Below, piece after piece: positions 18,385-30,047 of a DNA stretch of 64,000 bases. A program made the translations under genes and the position numbers. Position 1 is the first letter of the stretch, and every line of letters starts with the position of its first letter. This DNA comes from Ancylobacter sp. IITR112 (GTDB taxonomy: Bacteria > Pseudomonadota > Alphaproteobacteria > Rhizobiales > Xanthobacteraceae), in NCBI RefSeq assembly GCF_041415945.1, contig NZ_JBGCUS010000001.1, positions 2,232,001 to 2,296,000 on the forward strand, in the 5' to 3' direction. The notes beneath the pieces were generated by a model. It ran no database searches. It had not been told where the DNA came from and worked only from the letters and a program-made list of their open reading frames with translations.

Positions 18385-18389
18385 CGTCC

Positions 18390-22129
<3,740 letters not shown>

Positions 22130-22133
<4 letters not shown>

Positions 22134-22400
22134 CGTCGCTCTTGCTCCCTCTCGCCGTCGGGGAGAGGGTTGGGGTGAGGGGCCGCTGCGCGCAAGGCTT
22201 CGAGAATGCGCACAACAACCCCGTCAATGTTCATCGGCACGTCGTTATTCCAGAAACGGATGACCAGATAGCCACAGGCCTCGATCACCCGCGTCCTTTG
22301 CACGTCTCGCTCGGCGGCATGCGGTCCGCCGTCGAGTTCGACTACAAGCTTCGCATCGACGCAGAGGAAATCGACGATGTATCGGTCGATCGGCGCTGCA
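22130..22400 (-). pseudogene. DUF559 endonuclease-like remnant (truncated)
   Basis: Frame reading DRYIVDFLCVDAKLVVELDGG, then ERDVQRTRVIEACGYLVIRFWNNDV and [13 protein letters not shown]: the core of DUF559 (very-short-patch-repair/restriction-endonuclease-like fold, with Asp and Glu-x-Asp-Gly-Gly). The usual N-terminal helices (…AERKLWRLLRNRQL… type) are missing; the frame upstream instead runs through a palindromic repeat (NLSPWGRGW), and the C-terminus runs through another repeat ([12 protein letters not shown]). It is best read as a fossil gene whose ends are made of repeat DNA. The frame stops in a GTGA overlap with metH. Confidence 0.7.
22142..22182. repeat. Extragenic repeat just upstream of metH
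   Basis: Sequence of the type CCCTCTCGCCGTCGGGGAGAGG followed by GTTGGGGTGAGGGG, a dispersed element often seen beside DUF559 genes in this order. Its CCCTCTC/GAGAGGG arms can pair. It supplies the GGGAG ribosome site of metH on the minus strand. Confidence 0.55.
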
Positions 22401-22404
22401 CGCC

Positions 22405-22429
22405 AACCTCTCCCCCACGGGGAGAGGTT
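22405..22429. repeat. Perfect 11-bp-arm palindrome
   Basis: AACCTCTCCCC (22405-22415) pairs exactly with GGGGAGAGGTT (22419-22429), loop CAC. It lies at the truncated edge of the DUF559 remnant and includes most of the stop codon of the small coiled-coil gene. It may act as an mRNA stabiliser or partial terminator within the operon; no U-tract follows. Confidence 0.75.
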
Positions 22430-22631
22430 AAATGGCGCCGATTGCGTGGGCCTTTCGAAACGTATCGTGGCGCTTCTCGGCCTCAGCGATCGCTGCGTCG
22501 AGTTTCTCAGCGAGCCCATCAAACCGAACCTCTAAGGCGTCGAACCGGCGGTCGAGAGCCATGAAGCAAGCCTGAACCTCGCGTTGCAGGGCCCTCGCTT
22601 CGGCGACGATGTCGTCCTCCGGCTCGCTCAT
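22428..22631 (-). CDS. Small coiled-coil hypothetical protein
   Basis: 67 residues from ATG 22631, with GGAGA upstream. The sequence is acidic at the start (MSEPEDDIVAEARAL) and then shows heptad-like helix (VQACFMALDRRFDALEVRFDGLAEKLDAAIAEAEKRHD), suggesting a short coiled coil. No family is recognised. The stop codon lies inside the palindrome at 22405-22429, so the original C-terminus may have been changed by the repeat insertion. Located between metF and metH, likely co-transcribed. Confidence 0.55.
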   Translation of the reverse strand: MSEPEDDIVAEARALQREVQACFMALDRRFDALEVRFDGLAEKLDAAIAEAEKRHDTFRKAHAIGAI

Positions 22632-22682
22632 CGACTGTCTCCGTGAAACGCCCCTTCTATATGGCATCCCGACGCGAAATTC

Positions 22683-23621
22683 TCAGGCCGCCGCCGCCCC
22701 GTTGCCATGCCCGCTCGCGCCATTGACCTCCTGCGGCGGGCGGATGCCCAGCAGGTGGCAGACCGCATAGACGAGATCGGCGCGGTTGAGCGTGTAGAAA
22801 TGGAACTCGGTGACGCCGCGATCGACGAGATCGAACACCTGCTCGGCCGCGACCGCGGCGGCGATCAGCTTGCGGGTCTCGGGGTCATTGTCGAGCCCTT
22901 CGAAGCGCGCCGCCAGCCAGTCCGGCATGAAGGTGCCGGTCTTCTCCGAGAAGTTCTTCGCCTGCTTGAAATTCGAGACGGGAAGGATGCCCGGCACGAT
23001 CGGCACGTCGATGCCGCGCGCCCGCACCTTGTCGAGATAGGCGAAGTAGAGGTCGTTGTCGAAGAAGCACTGGGTGATGGCGCGGGTCGCCCCGGCCTCC
23101 ACCTTGGCAGCGAGAATGTCGAGATCGGTGTCGAGCGAGGCGCTTTCCGGGTGCTTCTCGGGATAGGCCGAGACCGACACTTCGAAATTGGCGATGCGGC
23201 GGATGCCGGCGACCAGTTCCGCCGTGGTGCGGTAGCCGTCCGGGTGCGGCTCATAGTGATGGCCGACCCCGCCCGGCGGGTCGCCGCGCAGCGCCACGAT
23301 GTGGCGGACCCCGGCGTCCCAATAGCCGCGCACCACCTCGTCGACCTCGCCCCTGGTGGCGGAGACGCAGGTGAGATGCGCCGCCGGCGCGAGGCGGGTT
23401 TCCTGCACGATGCGCTCCACCGTGGCATGGGTGCGCTCACGGGTGGAGCCGCCGGCGCCATAGGTCACCGAGACGAATTTCGGCGCCAGCGGGGCGAGAC
23501 GGGTGATGGAGTTCCACAGCGTGGTCTCCATTTCCGGCGTCTTCGGCGGGAAAAACTCGAACGAGACCGAAATGGGCCGCCCGCCGGCGCGGCGGCTGCG
23601 GCGCTCGACATCCGACGACAT
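22683..23621 (-). CDS. metF: 5,10-methylenetetrahydrofolate reductase MetF
   Basis: 312 residues, the bacterial FAD-dependent single-domain form. It makes 5-methyl-THF, the methyl donor for MetH encoded downstream. SVSFEFFPPKTPEME (catalytic Glu), TYGAGGSTRERT, HIVALRGDPPG and ITQCFFDNDLYFAYLDKVRA are diagnostic. The ATG overlaps the stop of the ArsR-methyltransferase gene (ATGA). The C-terminal extension is Gly/Ala-rich (NGASGHGNGAAAA) and probably disordered. Confidence 0.96.
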   Translation of the reverse strand: MSSDVERRSRRAGGRPISVSFEFFPPKTPEMETTLWNSITRLAPLAPKFVSVTYGAGGSTRERTHATVERIVQETRLAPAAHLTCVSATRGEVDEVVRGYWDAGVRHIVALRGDPPGGVGHHYEPHPDGYRTTAELVAGIRRIANFEVSVSAYPEKHPESASLDTDLDILAAKVEAGATRAITQCFFDNDLYFAYLDKVRARGIDVPIVPGILPVSNFKQAKNFSEKTGTFMPDWLAARFEGLDNDPETRKLIAAAVAAEQVFDLVDRGVTEFHFYTLNRADLVYAVCHLLGIRPPQEVNGASGHGNGAAAA

Positions 23622-24619
23622 CAGGCGACCTCCTTGTCGTGTTGGGCTTCGGCGCGCACCGCACGCGGATCGCGGGCCAGCCAGAGCGAGACGGTGAGCC
23701 GGCCGTCGCCTTTCGGCGCCAGCAGGCGATGGGATTGCGGCACGAGCCCGGCCTGGGCGAGCCAGCTTTCCATGATTTCCGGCGCGAAGCCGAGCCGGCG
23801 ATGAGCGTGCTGTTCGCGCAGGAATTCGAGGTCGTGCGGGTCGAAATCGACCACGAGCAGCCGCCCGCCGGGGCGCAGCACCCGTGCGGCTTCCTTGATG
23901 GCGCGCGGTGCGTCCTCAAGGAAATGCAGCACCTGGTGCACGATCACCACGTCGAAGGCGTCGCGCGGCAAAGCGAGGCTGTAAATGTCGCCCTGACGCA
24001 CCGTGGCGTTGCGCACGCCGGCGCGGTCGAGATTGGCCCGCGCCACCGCCAGCATTTCGGCGGAGAGGTCGATGCCGACGCCGCGCTCCATCTCGTCGGC
24101 GAACAGTTCGAGAATGCGGCCGGTGCCGGTGCCGAGATCGAGCAGGCTGCCGATGCGCCCGCCCGCCAGCGCCTGACGGATGGCCGCTTCCACCTGTTCC
24201 TCCGGCGCGTGCAGGCGGCGGATGGCGTCCCATTCATGCGCATGGGCACGGAAATAGGCCTGCGCATGGGCGGCGCGGGCGGCACGCACCGCCTCCAGCC
24301 GCTCGCGGTCGCGCAGCAGCACCTCGTCATCGGGGGCCATGAGGTCCAGCAGCGCATCGGTGAGCGCGGCGCCGGGCGTGTCCACCGCTCGGCGGTAGAA
24401 CACCCAGCTCGCCTCGCGGAAGCGCTCGACCAGCCCGGCTTCCGCCAGCAGCTTGAGATGGCGCGAGATTCGCGGCTGCGACTGGCCCAGAATCTCGGTA
24501 AGCTCGGAAACGGTCAGTTCGCCCTCGCCGATCAGCGCCAGCAGGCGCAGCCGCGTATCCTCGCCGGCCGCCTTGAGGCCATCGAGCAGCAACGCGAAAC
24601 CGAGCGGGGAAGCGGACAA
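23621..24619 (-). CDS. ArsR-family regulator fused to a SAM-dependent methyltransferase (SahR-like)
   Basis: 332 residues. The N-terminal winged helix (about 10-95: TRLRLLALIGEGELTVSELTEILGQSQPRISRHLKLLAEAGLVERFREASWVFY) is ArsR-type without cysteine metal ligands. The C-terminal class I methyltransferase domain has LLDLGTGTGRILELF (SAM motif I), GIDLSAEML and VLRPGGRLLVVDFDPHD. TTG 24619 is chosen because GGAGG lies 6 bases upstream and the next upstream in-frame ATGs would run through the operator. From family knowledge, such fusions next to metF/metH in alphaproteobacteria resemble SahR regulators that sense S-adenosylhomocysteine. The role as methionine-cycle repressor here is inference from context. 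Confidence 0.85.
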   Translation of the reverse strand: MSASPLGFALLLDGLKAAGEDTRLRLLALIGEGELTVSELTEILGQSQPRISRHLKLLAEAGLVERFREASWVFYRRAVDTPGAALTDALLDLMAPDDEVLLRDRERLEAVRAARAAHAQAYFRAHAHEWDAIRRLHAPEEQVEAAIRQALAGGRIGSLLDLGTGTGRILELFADEMERGVGIDLSAEMLAVARANLDRAGVRNATVRQGDIYSLALPRDAFDVVIVHQVLHFLEDAPRAIKEAARVLRPGGRLLVVDFDPHDLEFLREQHAHRRLGFAPEIMESWLAQAGLVPQSHRLLAPKGDGRLTVSLWLARDPRAVRAEAQHDKEVA

Positions 24620-24633
24620 AGAGACCTCCAAGA

Positions 24634-24659
24634 AAGATATAAAGATATGTTTATGTCTT
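24634..24659. promoter_or_regulatory. Palindromic operator between the ArsR-type regulator and trmO
   Basis: Arms AAGATATAAA (24634-24643) and TTTATGTCTT (24650-24659) match as an inverted repeat at 9 of 10 positions, around GATATG. The first arm also forms a tandem AAAGATAT repeat (24633-24648). It is the only AT-rich patch in the 73-base divergent spacer, and sits where the promoters of both genes must lie. It is therefore a likely autoregulatory site for the ArsR-methyltransferase protein. Confidence 0.75.
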
Positions 24660-24692
24660 ATCCCGACCCAACGCAAGGGGCCGCGCCGCATC

Positions 24693-25262
24693 ATGAGCGT
24701 TGAGAATGACGACACCGCGTGCGGGACGACCGGCGCCGCCGGCGCTTTCGGTGTACGCCCGGGCGAGGTGACGGTGGAACTGCCGGCGCAGCCCGATGCG
24801 GGCGTCTATTTCATAGGCCGCATCCGCACCCCGTGGACGCAGCGCGCCGACTGCCCGAAGAATGCCGGCGAGGCGATGACCCGGCAGGCGGTGTGCACCG
24901 TCGAGATCGACCCGCCCTTCCGCCCGGCGCTGCAGGGGCTGGAAGGCACCACCCATCTGTGGCTGCTCTATTACATGGACCGGGCGCCGCGAAACCTCGC
25001 CGTGCAGGTGCCGCGCCGCTCCGGCACCGCCCATGGCACCTTCGCCCTGCGCAGCCCGGCGCGGCCCAACCCGATCGCGCTGAGTGCGGTGAGGCTCCTC
25101 GGCATCGAAAGCGGTACGCTGACCGTGATCGGCCCGGATTGCCTCGACGGCACGCCGCTCCTCGACATCAAGCCCTATTTCGCCTCGACCGACTGCCACC
25201 CCGACGCAACCGTCGGCTGGCACCGCGACCGTGACGGCGAAGGGCCTTCTGACCCAGCGTGA
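24693..25262 (+). CDS. trmO: tRNA (N6-threonylcarbamoyladenosine-37) methyltransferase TrmO (TsaA/YaeB family)
   Basis: 189 residues. TrmO uses SAM to methylate t6A at position 37 of tRNA-Thr. The beta-barrel family motifs are present: YFIGRIRTPW, GLEGTTHLWLLYYM, HGTFALRSPARPNPIALS and DGTPLLDIKPYF. An N-terminal extension of about 30 residues precedes the domain. Start ATG 24693; upstream in-frame starts would cross the operator and the divergent gene. The shared spacer with the ArsR-methyltransferase regulator suggests expression tied to SAM/SAH status (inference). Some bacterial family members have been linked to other SAM reactions, so the exact tRNA target is not certain. Confidence 0.88.
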   Translation: MSVENDDTACGTTGAAGAFGVRPGEVTVELPAQPDAGVYFIGRIRTPWTQRADCPKNAGEAMTRQAVCTVEIDPPFRPALQGLEGTTHLWLLYYMDRAPRNLAVQVPRRSGTAHGTFALRSPARPNPIALSAVRLLGIESGTLTVIGPDCLDGTPLLDIKPYFASTDCHPDATVGWHRDRDGEGPSDPA

Positions 25263-25423
25263 GCTGTGGCGCGGCTGCATCAGCCCCGCGCTACGCGCAT
25301 GGCAGCGCGGAACCCGCGTGAACGTGAGAACTTGTGGTCTTGAACCTGCCTTGATCCTGCGTCATGTCCCTCGGCAGAACATTAGGGGCGCAGTTCCGCG
25401 CCGACAGATTCGCTTAAGGCTAG

Positions 25424-26611
25424 ATGATGGTCGTTCGCCTCGGTTTCGTTCCCGCTGTCGCCTTGTCGGTCCTGGCATCGGTCGGCACCGCCGCAGCCCA
25501 GTATTACCCCGCTGACGGCCAGGACCCTGCCGCGCAGGGTGGTTCGGCCTATGACGCGGCCGGCAGCCGCGCGAATGAGAATGTCGAGGTGCCCGCCGCC
25601 TATGACCCCTATGGGACGACAGCCACGGGCGGCGCGGGCGCGCCGGCGGGCGCCTATGGTCAGCAGGGGGCCTATGGCCAGCCCGGCGCCTATGGCCAGC
25701 AGCCGCAGGCGGCCTATGGCACCACGCCTCCCGGCGTGCGCGATCCCTATGCCCCGGCGGCGCCGGGTGTTCCCCCGGTCGCGACAGCGCCCTATGCCAA
25801 CCCCGCCAGCCAGCCCAATGGCTATCCGCCGGGCGCCTATTCCGGCCAGCCGCCGGCCGGCATGGCCTCGCCCTATGGCAACCCTGCCACCGCTGCGCAG
25901 CCCGCGCCCGCACAGGCCGCCTATGGCCAGCCCGGCTACGGCCAGCAGAATTATGGCCAGCCCCCAGCCTATGGCCAGCCGGCGGCAAACAATGGCTCCA
26001 ACACCTATGGCGCCAACGGCTCCAGCGTCGCCATGCTGCCGCCCGAGGACCAGCCGGAAGAAGGCCCGCCCAAGGAACTGCCGGCCAATCTGAAGCGCCA
26101 GGTGGTGGACTATGTGACCAAGGAGCCCCCGGGCACCATCGTCATCGACACCCCGAACACCTACCTCTATTACGTGCTGCCCGGCGGCAAGGCCGAGCGC
26201 TACGGCATCGGCGTCGGCCGCGAAGGCTTCACCTGGGCCGGCACGGAGAAGATCAGCCGCAAGGCCGAATGGGCCGATTGGCGCCCGCCGGCGGAAATGA
26301 TCGAGCGCCAGCCCTATCTGCCGCGCTTCATGGCCGGCGGCCCGGGCAACCCGCTCGGCGCGCGTACCATGTATCTCGGCGGCACGATCTACCGTATCCA
26401 CGGCACCAACCAGCCCTCCACCATCGGCCAGTTCATGTCGTCGGGCTGCATCCGCATGCTGAACGAGGATGTGGAAGCGCTGTATGACAAGGTGAAGGTC
26501 GGCACCAAGGTCGTGGTGCTGCCGGGCAACCCGCCCGCCACCGCCAATGCCGGCGGCGTGCCCCCCACCGCCGCCGCGCCTGTCGCCGAGACCGGCTTCG
26601 CCGTCCGCTAA
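25424..26611 (+). CDS. Secreted L,D-transpeptidase with Ala-Tyr-Gly-Gln-rich linker
   Basis: 395 residues. Signal peptide residues 1-25 (…VLASVGTAAAQ). Residues about 55-205 are low-complexity, with many copies of AYGQ/YGQPG/PYG. The YkuD domain follows, with YLYYVLPGGKAERYGIGVGREGF and the catalytic motif HGTNQPSTIGQFMSSGCIRM (His326 to Cys342). This C-x-R-M form is the common one in hyphomicrobial L,D-transpeptidases that make 3-3 cross-links or link barrel proteins to peptidoglycan. Two adjacent ATGs (25424, 25427) are possible. The long Pro/Gly/Tyr region probably spans or binds the wall. Monocistronic with a strong terminator. Confidence 0.9.
   Translation: MMVVRLGFVPAVALSVLASVGTAAAQYYPADGQDPAAQGGSAYDAAGSRANENVEVPAAYDPYGTTATGGAGAPAGAYGQQGAYGQPGAYGQQPQAAYGTTPPGVRDPYAPAAPGVPPVATAPYANPASQPNGYPPGAYSGQPPAGMASPYGNPATAAQPAPAQAAYGQPGYGQQNYGQPPAYGQPAANNGSNTYGANGSSVAMLPPEDQPEEGPPKELPANLKRQVVDYVTKEPPGTIVIDTPNTYLYYVLPGGKAERYGIGVGREGFTWAGTEKISRKAEWADWRPPAEMIERQPYLPRFMAGGPGNPLGARTMYLGGTIYRIHGTNQPSTIGQFMSSGCIRMLNEDVEALYDKVKVGTKVVVLPGNPPATANAGGVPPTAAAPVAETGFAVR
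25640..25990 (+). repeat. Low-complexity GCCTATGGCCAG-type repeats inside the L,D-transpeptidase gene
   Basis: GCCTATGGCCAG and close variants (GGCGCCTATGG, AATTATGGCCAG) recur through this segment, encoding the AYGQ/YGQ linker. Repeat number may vary between strains by slippage. Confidence 0.8.
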
Positions 26612-26638
26612 AGCGACGGAACGCCACCCGTTCAAGAA

Positions 26639-26669
26639 GGCCGGATCGCCCCCGCGATCCGGCCTTTTT
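26639..26669 (+). terminator. Rho-independent terminator after the L,D-transpeptidase gene
   Basis: Perfect 10-bp stem GGCCGGATCG (26639-26648) with CGATCCGGCC (26655-26664), then TTTTT. It lies 27 bases after the stop, between convergent genes. Confidence 0.92.
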
Positions 26670-26672
26670 CAT

Positions 26673-27296
26673 TTAACCGCCCCAGAGGCGCTGGGGCGGA
26701 ACGCGCACGCTCACCTCGGTGCCGGCCGTGAGCGCGCCGGCCCGCTCCACCCAGGCGACCAGCCCGCGCAGCCCTTTCGCCACCTTGGCGAAACCGAGTT
26801 CCGCCTCCTCATGGCCGGTCGCCGCCGCGATCGCCGCGCCGGCATGGCGGCAGGGTGCGTTCGCTCCCTCCACCACCAGCGCCGCGCCGCCCGTGAAATG
26901 CAGCCGCGTGCCCGGCGGCAGGCCGGTGAGATCCGGCACGCCGGCGATCACCAGATTGGCGCCGATCCATTCCGGCTCCACCGCCGGCACACCGAGCCGG
27001 CGGGCGATCTCGGCGAGTTCGTCGGGCGCCACCAGCGAGACCTGCCGGCTGTTGCGGATCGGCGCGCCGCGCGGATACCAGGGCACGCGCGCATCGGCCC
27101 GGCGGGCAAAGCCGGCATGGCGATCGCCCTCGATGCCCTCGAGCGTGACCGCGATTTCCGCCACCGCGCGGGTGGCGAAGCCCGGCCCATCGGCGATCAG
27201 CGTCTGGGCGAGTTGCGCGGTAAGGCGGCGACCAGGCCGCGCGACGGGCGCGCCGAACAGGTCAGGCGCCGGCGGCGCGGGGGAGCGGGAGGGCAT
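26673..27296 (-). CDS. MOSC-domain protein
   Basis: 207 residues. The MOSC beta-barrel is recognised by GIEGDRHAGFARR (about 54-66), QVSLVAPDELAEI, GANLVIAGV and the conserved Cys in EGANAPCRHAG, the residue thought to carry sulfur in molybdenum-cofactor sulfurase C-termini. Stand-alone MOSC proteins may move sulfur or bind molybdenum cofactor; the partner here is unknown. The first ~25 residues are Pro/Arg-rich and the true start may be further in. Divergent from the HdeD-like gene. Confidence 0.88.
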   Translation of the reverse strand: MPSRSPAPPAPDLFGAPVARPGRRLTAQLAQTLIADGPGFATRAVAEIAVTLEGIEGDRHAGFARRADARVPWYPRGAPIRNSRQVSLVAPDELAEIARRLGVPAVEPEWIGANLVIAGVPDLTGLPPGTRLHFTGGAALVVEGANAPCRHAGAAIAAATGHEEAELGFAKVAKGLRGLVAWVERAGALTAGTEVSVRVPPQRLWGG

Positions 27297-27432
27297 CCGG
27301 TTCTTCCATGACGACAGGACAGTGCCAGCCTATACGTTAGGGCGCTCGTTCAACACGAGTCGCTGGAACTCCGGGAGGCGGGATCGCGTTACCGCGCTGC
27401 CGGCGTGGCGGGCAAGAATGAGGATAGACCAC

Positions 27433-28011
27433 ATGTCTTCGCAATCGGGTTCCCTCTCGCCGACGCCGGGCGGCATGGTCGCCGGGCACCTTTCCGAACT
27501 GCGCGCCAAATGGGGCTGGTTCGTCGCGCTCGGCCTGTTGATGGTCATGGCCGGCGCCATCGCGCTCGGCAATCTCGTGCTCAGCACCGTCGTCTCCGTG
27601 CTCTATATCGGCGTGATGATGGCCATTTCCGGCGGCGCGCAGGTGATCCACGCCTTCCAGGTCAAGACCTGGGGCGCCTTCGCCTTCTGGCTGCTCGACG
27701 GGCTGCTGTTCCTTGCCGCCGGCCTCGTCTGCATCTTCGTGCCGATGGTGGCGGCCGAGTTCCTCACCCTGTTCCTCGGCGTGTCGCTGATTGTCGGCGG
27801 CGTGTTCCGTCTGGTCGCCGCCTTCCGCCTGCGTCCGGCCGAGGGCTGGGGCTGGATCGCCTTTTCCGCCGTTATCGCCATTCTGCTCGGCATCGAAATC
27901 ATCGCCGGCTGGCCGGTGAGCGGCCTGTGGGTGCTCGGCCTGCTGCTCGGCATCGACCTGGTGTTCAACGGCATCGCCGTGCTGTTCCTCGGCTTCGGCC
28001 TGAAGAAGTAG
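27433..28011 (+). CDS. HdeD-family (DUF308) membrane protein
   Basis: 192 residues with about six transmembrane helices arranged as repeated DUF308 units (e.g. WFVALGLLMVMAGAIALGNLVLSTV, and LFLGVSLIVGGVFRLVAAFRLR). HdeD is linked to acid resistance in enterobacteria; outside them the role is unproven. Start 27433 has AGGA 8 bases upstream; an ATG at 27418 would add MRIDH. It precedes opgC by 9 bases and may be co-transcribed with it. Confidence 0.88.
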   Translation: MSSQSGSLSPTPGGMVAGHLSELRAKWGWFVALGLLMVMAGAIALGNLVLSTVVSVLYIGVMMAISGGAQVIHAFQVKTWGAFAFWLLDGLLFLAAGLVCIFVPMVAAEFLTLFLGVSLIVGGVFRLVAAFRLRPAEGWGWIAFSAVIAILLGIEIIAGWPVSGLWVLGLLLGIDLVFNGIAVLFLGFGLKK

Positions 28012-28020
28012 CGCGCAAGG

Positions 28021-29214
28021 GTGACGGCACCGCCCGCCGCCATGGCGACCACGCCTGCGGAGCCGGCCGAACGGCCGGCCCCGCCTCCCACCGTCTCCGG
28101 GCGCGATCTGCGGCTCGACCTGTTCCGCGGGCTGGCGCTGTGGTTCATCTTCCTGAACCATGTGCCCAACAATGTCGGCAACTGGATCACCAACCGCAAT
28201 TTCGGCTTCTCCGACGCGACCGAGATCTTCGTCTTCATCTCCGGCTACACCGCCGCGATGGTCTATGGCCGGCAGCTCGATTCCAGCGGCATGATCGTGA
28301 CCTCCGCGCGCATCCTGCGGCGGGCCTGGCAGCTCTACATCGCCTTCATCTTCCTCTTCGTCATCTATCTCGCCGAAATCTCCTATGTCGTCGGCAGCTT
28401 CGAGAACCCGCTCTATGCCGAGGAGATGGGCGCGCTGCAGTTCCTCGCCGAGCCGGATGTGGCGCTGGTGCAGGCGCTGCTGCTGAAGTTCCGCCCCGCC
28501 AATATGGACGTGCTGCCGCTCTATATCGTGCTGCTCGCCACCTTCCCGCCGATCCTGTGGGCGCTGAAGCGCTGGCCCGACGCCACGCTCTTCGCCTCCT
28601 TCCTGCTCTGGCTCGCCGTGCAGTTCCTCGGCTTCAACCTGCCGGGCTATCCGGACGACCGGATGTGGTTCTTCAACCCCTTCGCCTGGCAGCTCATGTT
28701 CGTGTTCGGCGGCTGGTGCGGGCTGGGCGGCAGCGACCGGCTGGCGGGGCTGGTGCACGCCCGGGTGGTTCTCGTGCTCTCCGTGCTCTATCTCGCTCTG
28801 TCGCTGGCGGTGGTGACGAGTTGGTACTGGCCGCCGATGGAAGGTTTCGTGCCGCCGGTAATCGGTGACATCATCTACCCCATCAGCAAGACCGACCTTT
28901 CCGTGCTGCGCTTCCTGCACTTCCTCGCGCTGGCCGTGGTGGTCGTCAGGTTGATACCGGTCAATGCCGGCTTTCTGCGCTGGGATGTGCTCAAACCCAT
29001 GATCATGTGCGGCCAGCACTCGCTGGAAGTGTTCTGCTTCGGCGTCTTCCTTTCTTTTGCCGCACATTTCGTGCTCAACGAAGTCTCCGGCACGATCCTC
29101 ATGCAACTGACCATGAGCGTGTCCGGCATCGCCTTAATGGTAGGTCTCTCGGCTTTGCTGTCGTGGTATGCTCGCGTCGAGCGCGAGAGGATGGCGCGCA
29201 AGAAGGCTGGCTAG
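28021..29214 (+). CDS. opgC: OpgC-family membrane acyltransferase
   Basis: 397 residues. About ten hydrophobic helices begin with the OpgC hallmark LRLDLFRGLALWFIFLNHVPNN and FGFSDATEIFVFISGYTAAMVYG. OpgC adds succinyl (or other acyl) groups to osmoregulated periplasmic glucans. GTG 28021 is used, but ATG 28042 is possible; neither has a good ribosome site, so translation may depend on the gene upstream. It is followed by two SGNH-hydrolase genes, which suggests a periplasmic acylation/deacylation module. Confidence 0.88.
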   Translation: MTAPPAAMATTPAEPAERPAPPPTVSGRDLRLDLFRGLALWFIFLNHVPNNVGNWITNRNFGFSDATEIFVFISGYTAAMVYGRQLDSSGMIVTSARILRRAWQLYIAFIFLFVIYLAEISYVVGSFENPLYAEEMGALQFLAEPDVALVQALLLKFRPANMDVLPLYIVLLATFPPILWALKRWPDATLFASFLLWLAVQFLGFNLPGYPDDRMWFFNPFAWQLMFVFGGWCGLGGSDRLAGLVHARVVLVLSVLYLALSLAVVTSWYWPPMEGFVPPVIGDIIYPISKTDLSVLRFLHFLALAVVVVRLIPVNAGFLRWDVLKPMIMCGQHSLEVFCFGVFLSFAAHFVLNEVSGTILMQLTMSVSGIALMVGLSALLSWYARVERERMARKKAG

Positions 29215-29225
29215 CGCGGTTCGAC

Positions 29226-30047
29226 GTGAAACGCTGGATCTGGGGTTTTGTCTTCGCAAGCGTCCTGGGCTTGGATGGCGCCGTCGTGGCTGCCGCCGAG
29301 GGCGGGAAGCCATGCGCGGCACCCTCGGCGCTTACCCGCGCGGGCTTCGCCCTGCCGCGCCTCGCCCGCTCGCTGGAGAAGAAGGAGCCGACCACGATCC
29401 TGGTCGTGAACTCCGCCAGCACCGCCAAGCGCGCCGGCACGGACGAGGCGGGCAAGGACAGCGCGGCCAAGGACAGCGCGACCAAGGACAGCGCGGGCAA
29501 GACCGTCGCCCGCCGCAGCTTTCCCAGCTATATCGAGGAGACGCTGCGCGCCCGTTATCCCGAGGGCGGCATCGTGGTCGCCACCCGCAGCGCGCCGCGC
29601 GCCACCGCCGAGGCGATGCTCGACGACCTGCCAGAGATGCTGGCGGAGACGAAGCCGGCGCTGATGATCTGGCAGACCGGCACCTTCGACGCCATTCTGG
29701 GCGCCGAGACCTCCGCCTTTTCCGACGCGGTCGGCAGCGGCATCCGCCTCGCCCATGCGGCCGGGGCCGATGTCGTCCTGATCAGCCCGCAATACAGCCC
29801 GCGCACTGCCCTCGCCTTCGATATCGGCCCCTATACCAATGCGCTGCGCTGGACGGCGCGGCTCGAAGGCGTGCCGTTCTTCGACCGCTATGCCATCATG
29901 CGGTTCTGGGAAGACGACGGCATTTTCGATCTCGACGCCTCCCGCCCCTCCCCCACGCTGTTTGACGAGGTGCATCGCTGCATCGGCCGGCTTCTGGTCG
30001 GCCTGATCGTCGATGGCGTCGACCTGCGAACACTTGGTTCCCGCTGA
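29226..30047 (+). CDS. SGNH-hydrolase-like protein lacking the catalytic serine (probable pseudo-enzyme)
   Basis: 273 residues from GTG 29226, 11 bases after opgC. Signal peptide about 1-24. The fold and several stretches match the next gene (PALMIWQTGTFDAIL to PTLVIWQSGVNALF; VVLISPQYSPR to LVLVDPQYAPR). But block I reads VNSASTA where the neighbour has IGSSSTA, so the nucleophile position is Ala64; the block II Gly is Ser and the block III Asn is Phe154. The Asp-x-x-His pair is kept (Asp247, His250). A KDSA-repeat insertion (about 77-91) follows block I. It probably binds rather than cuts its ligand (inference). The reading frame is intact, so it is not simply decayed. Confidence 0.78.
   Translation: MKRWIWGFVFASVLGLDGAVVAAAEGGKPCAAPSALTRAGFALPRLARSLEKKEPTTILVVNSASTAKRAGTDEAGKDSAAKDSATKDSAGKTVARRSFPSYIEETLRARYPEGGIVVATRSAPRATAEAMLDDLPEMLAETKPALMIWQTGTFDAILGAETSAFSDAVGSGIRLAHAAGADVVLISPQYSPRTALAFDIGPYTNALRWTARLEGVPFFDRYAIMRFWEDDGIFDLDASRPSPTLFDEVHRCIGRLLVGLIVDGVDLRTLGSR
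29454..29501 (+). repeat. KDSA-coding tandem repeat
   Basis: Four near-identical units AAGGACAGCGCG plus a spacer codon pair encode KDSA-AKDSA-TKDSA-GK. It inserts a charged linker into the SGNH-like protein just after block I. Confidence 0.7.

Noticed and set aside
22134..22660. Cobalamin or SAM riboswitch ahead of metH
   Set aside because: No B12-box or SAM-aptamer-like conserved segments were seen; the region is made of repeats and a DUF559 remnant.
25640..25990. Possible CRISPR-like repeat array
   Set aside because: The units are short, irregular and in frame with a protein linker; no spacers of constant length.
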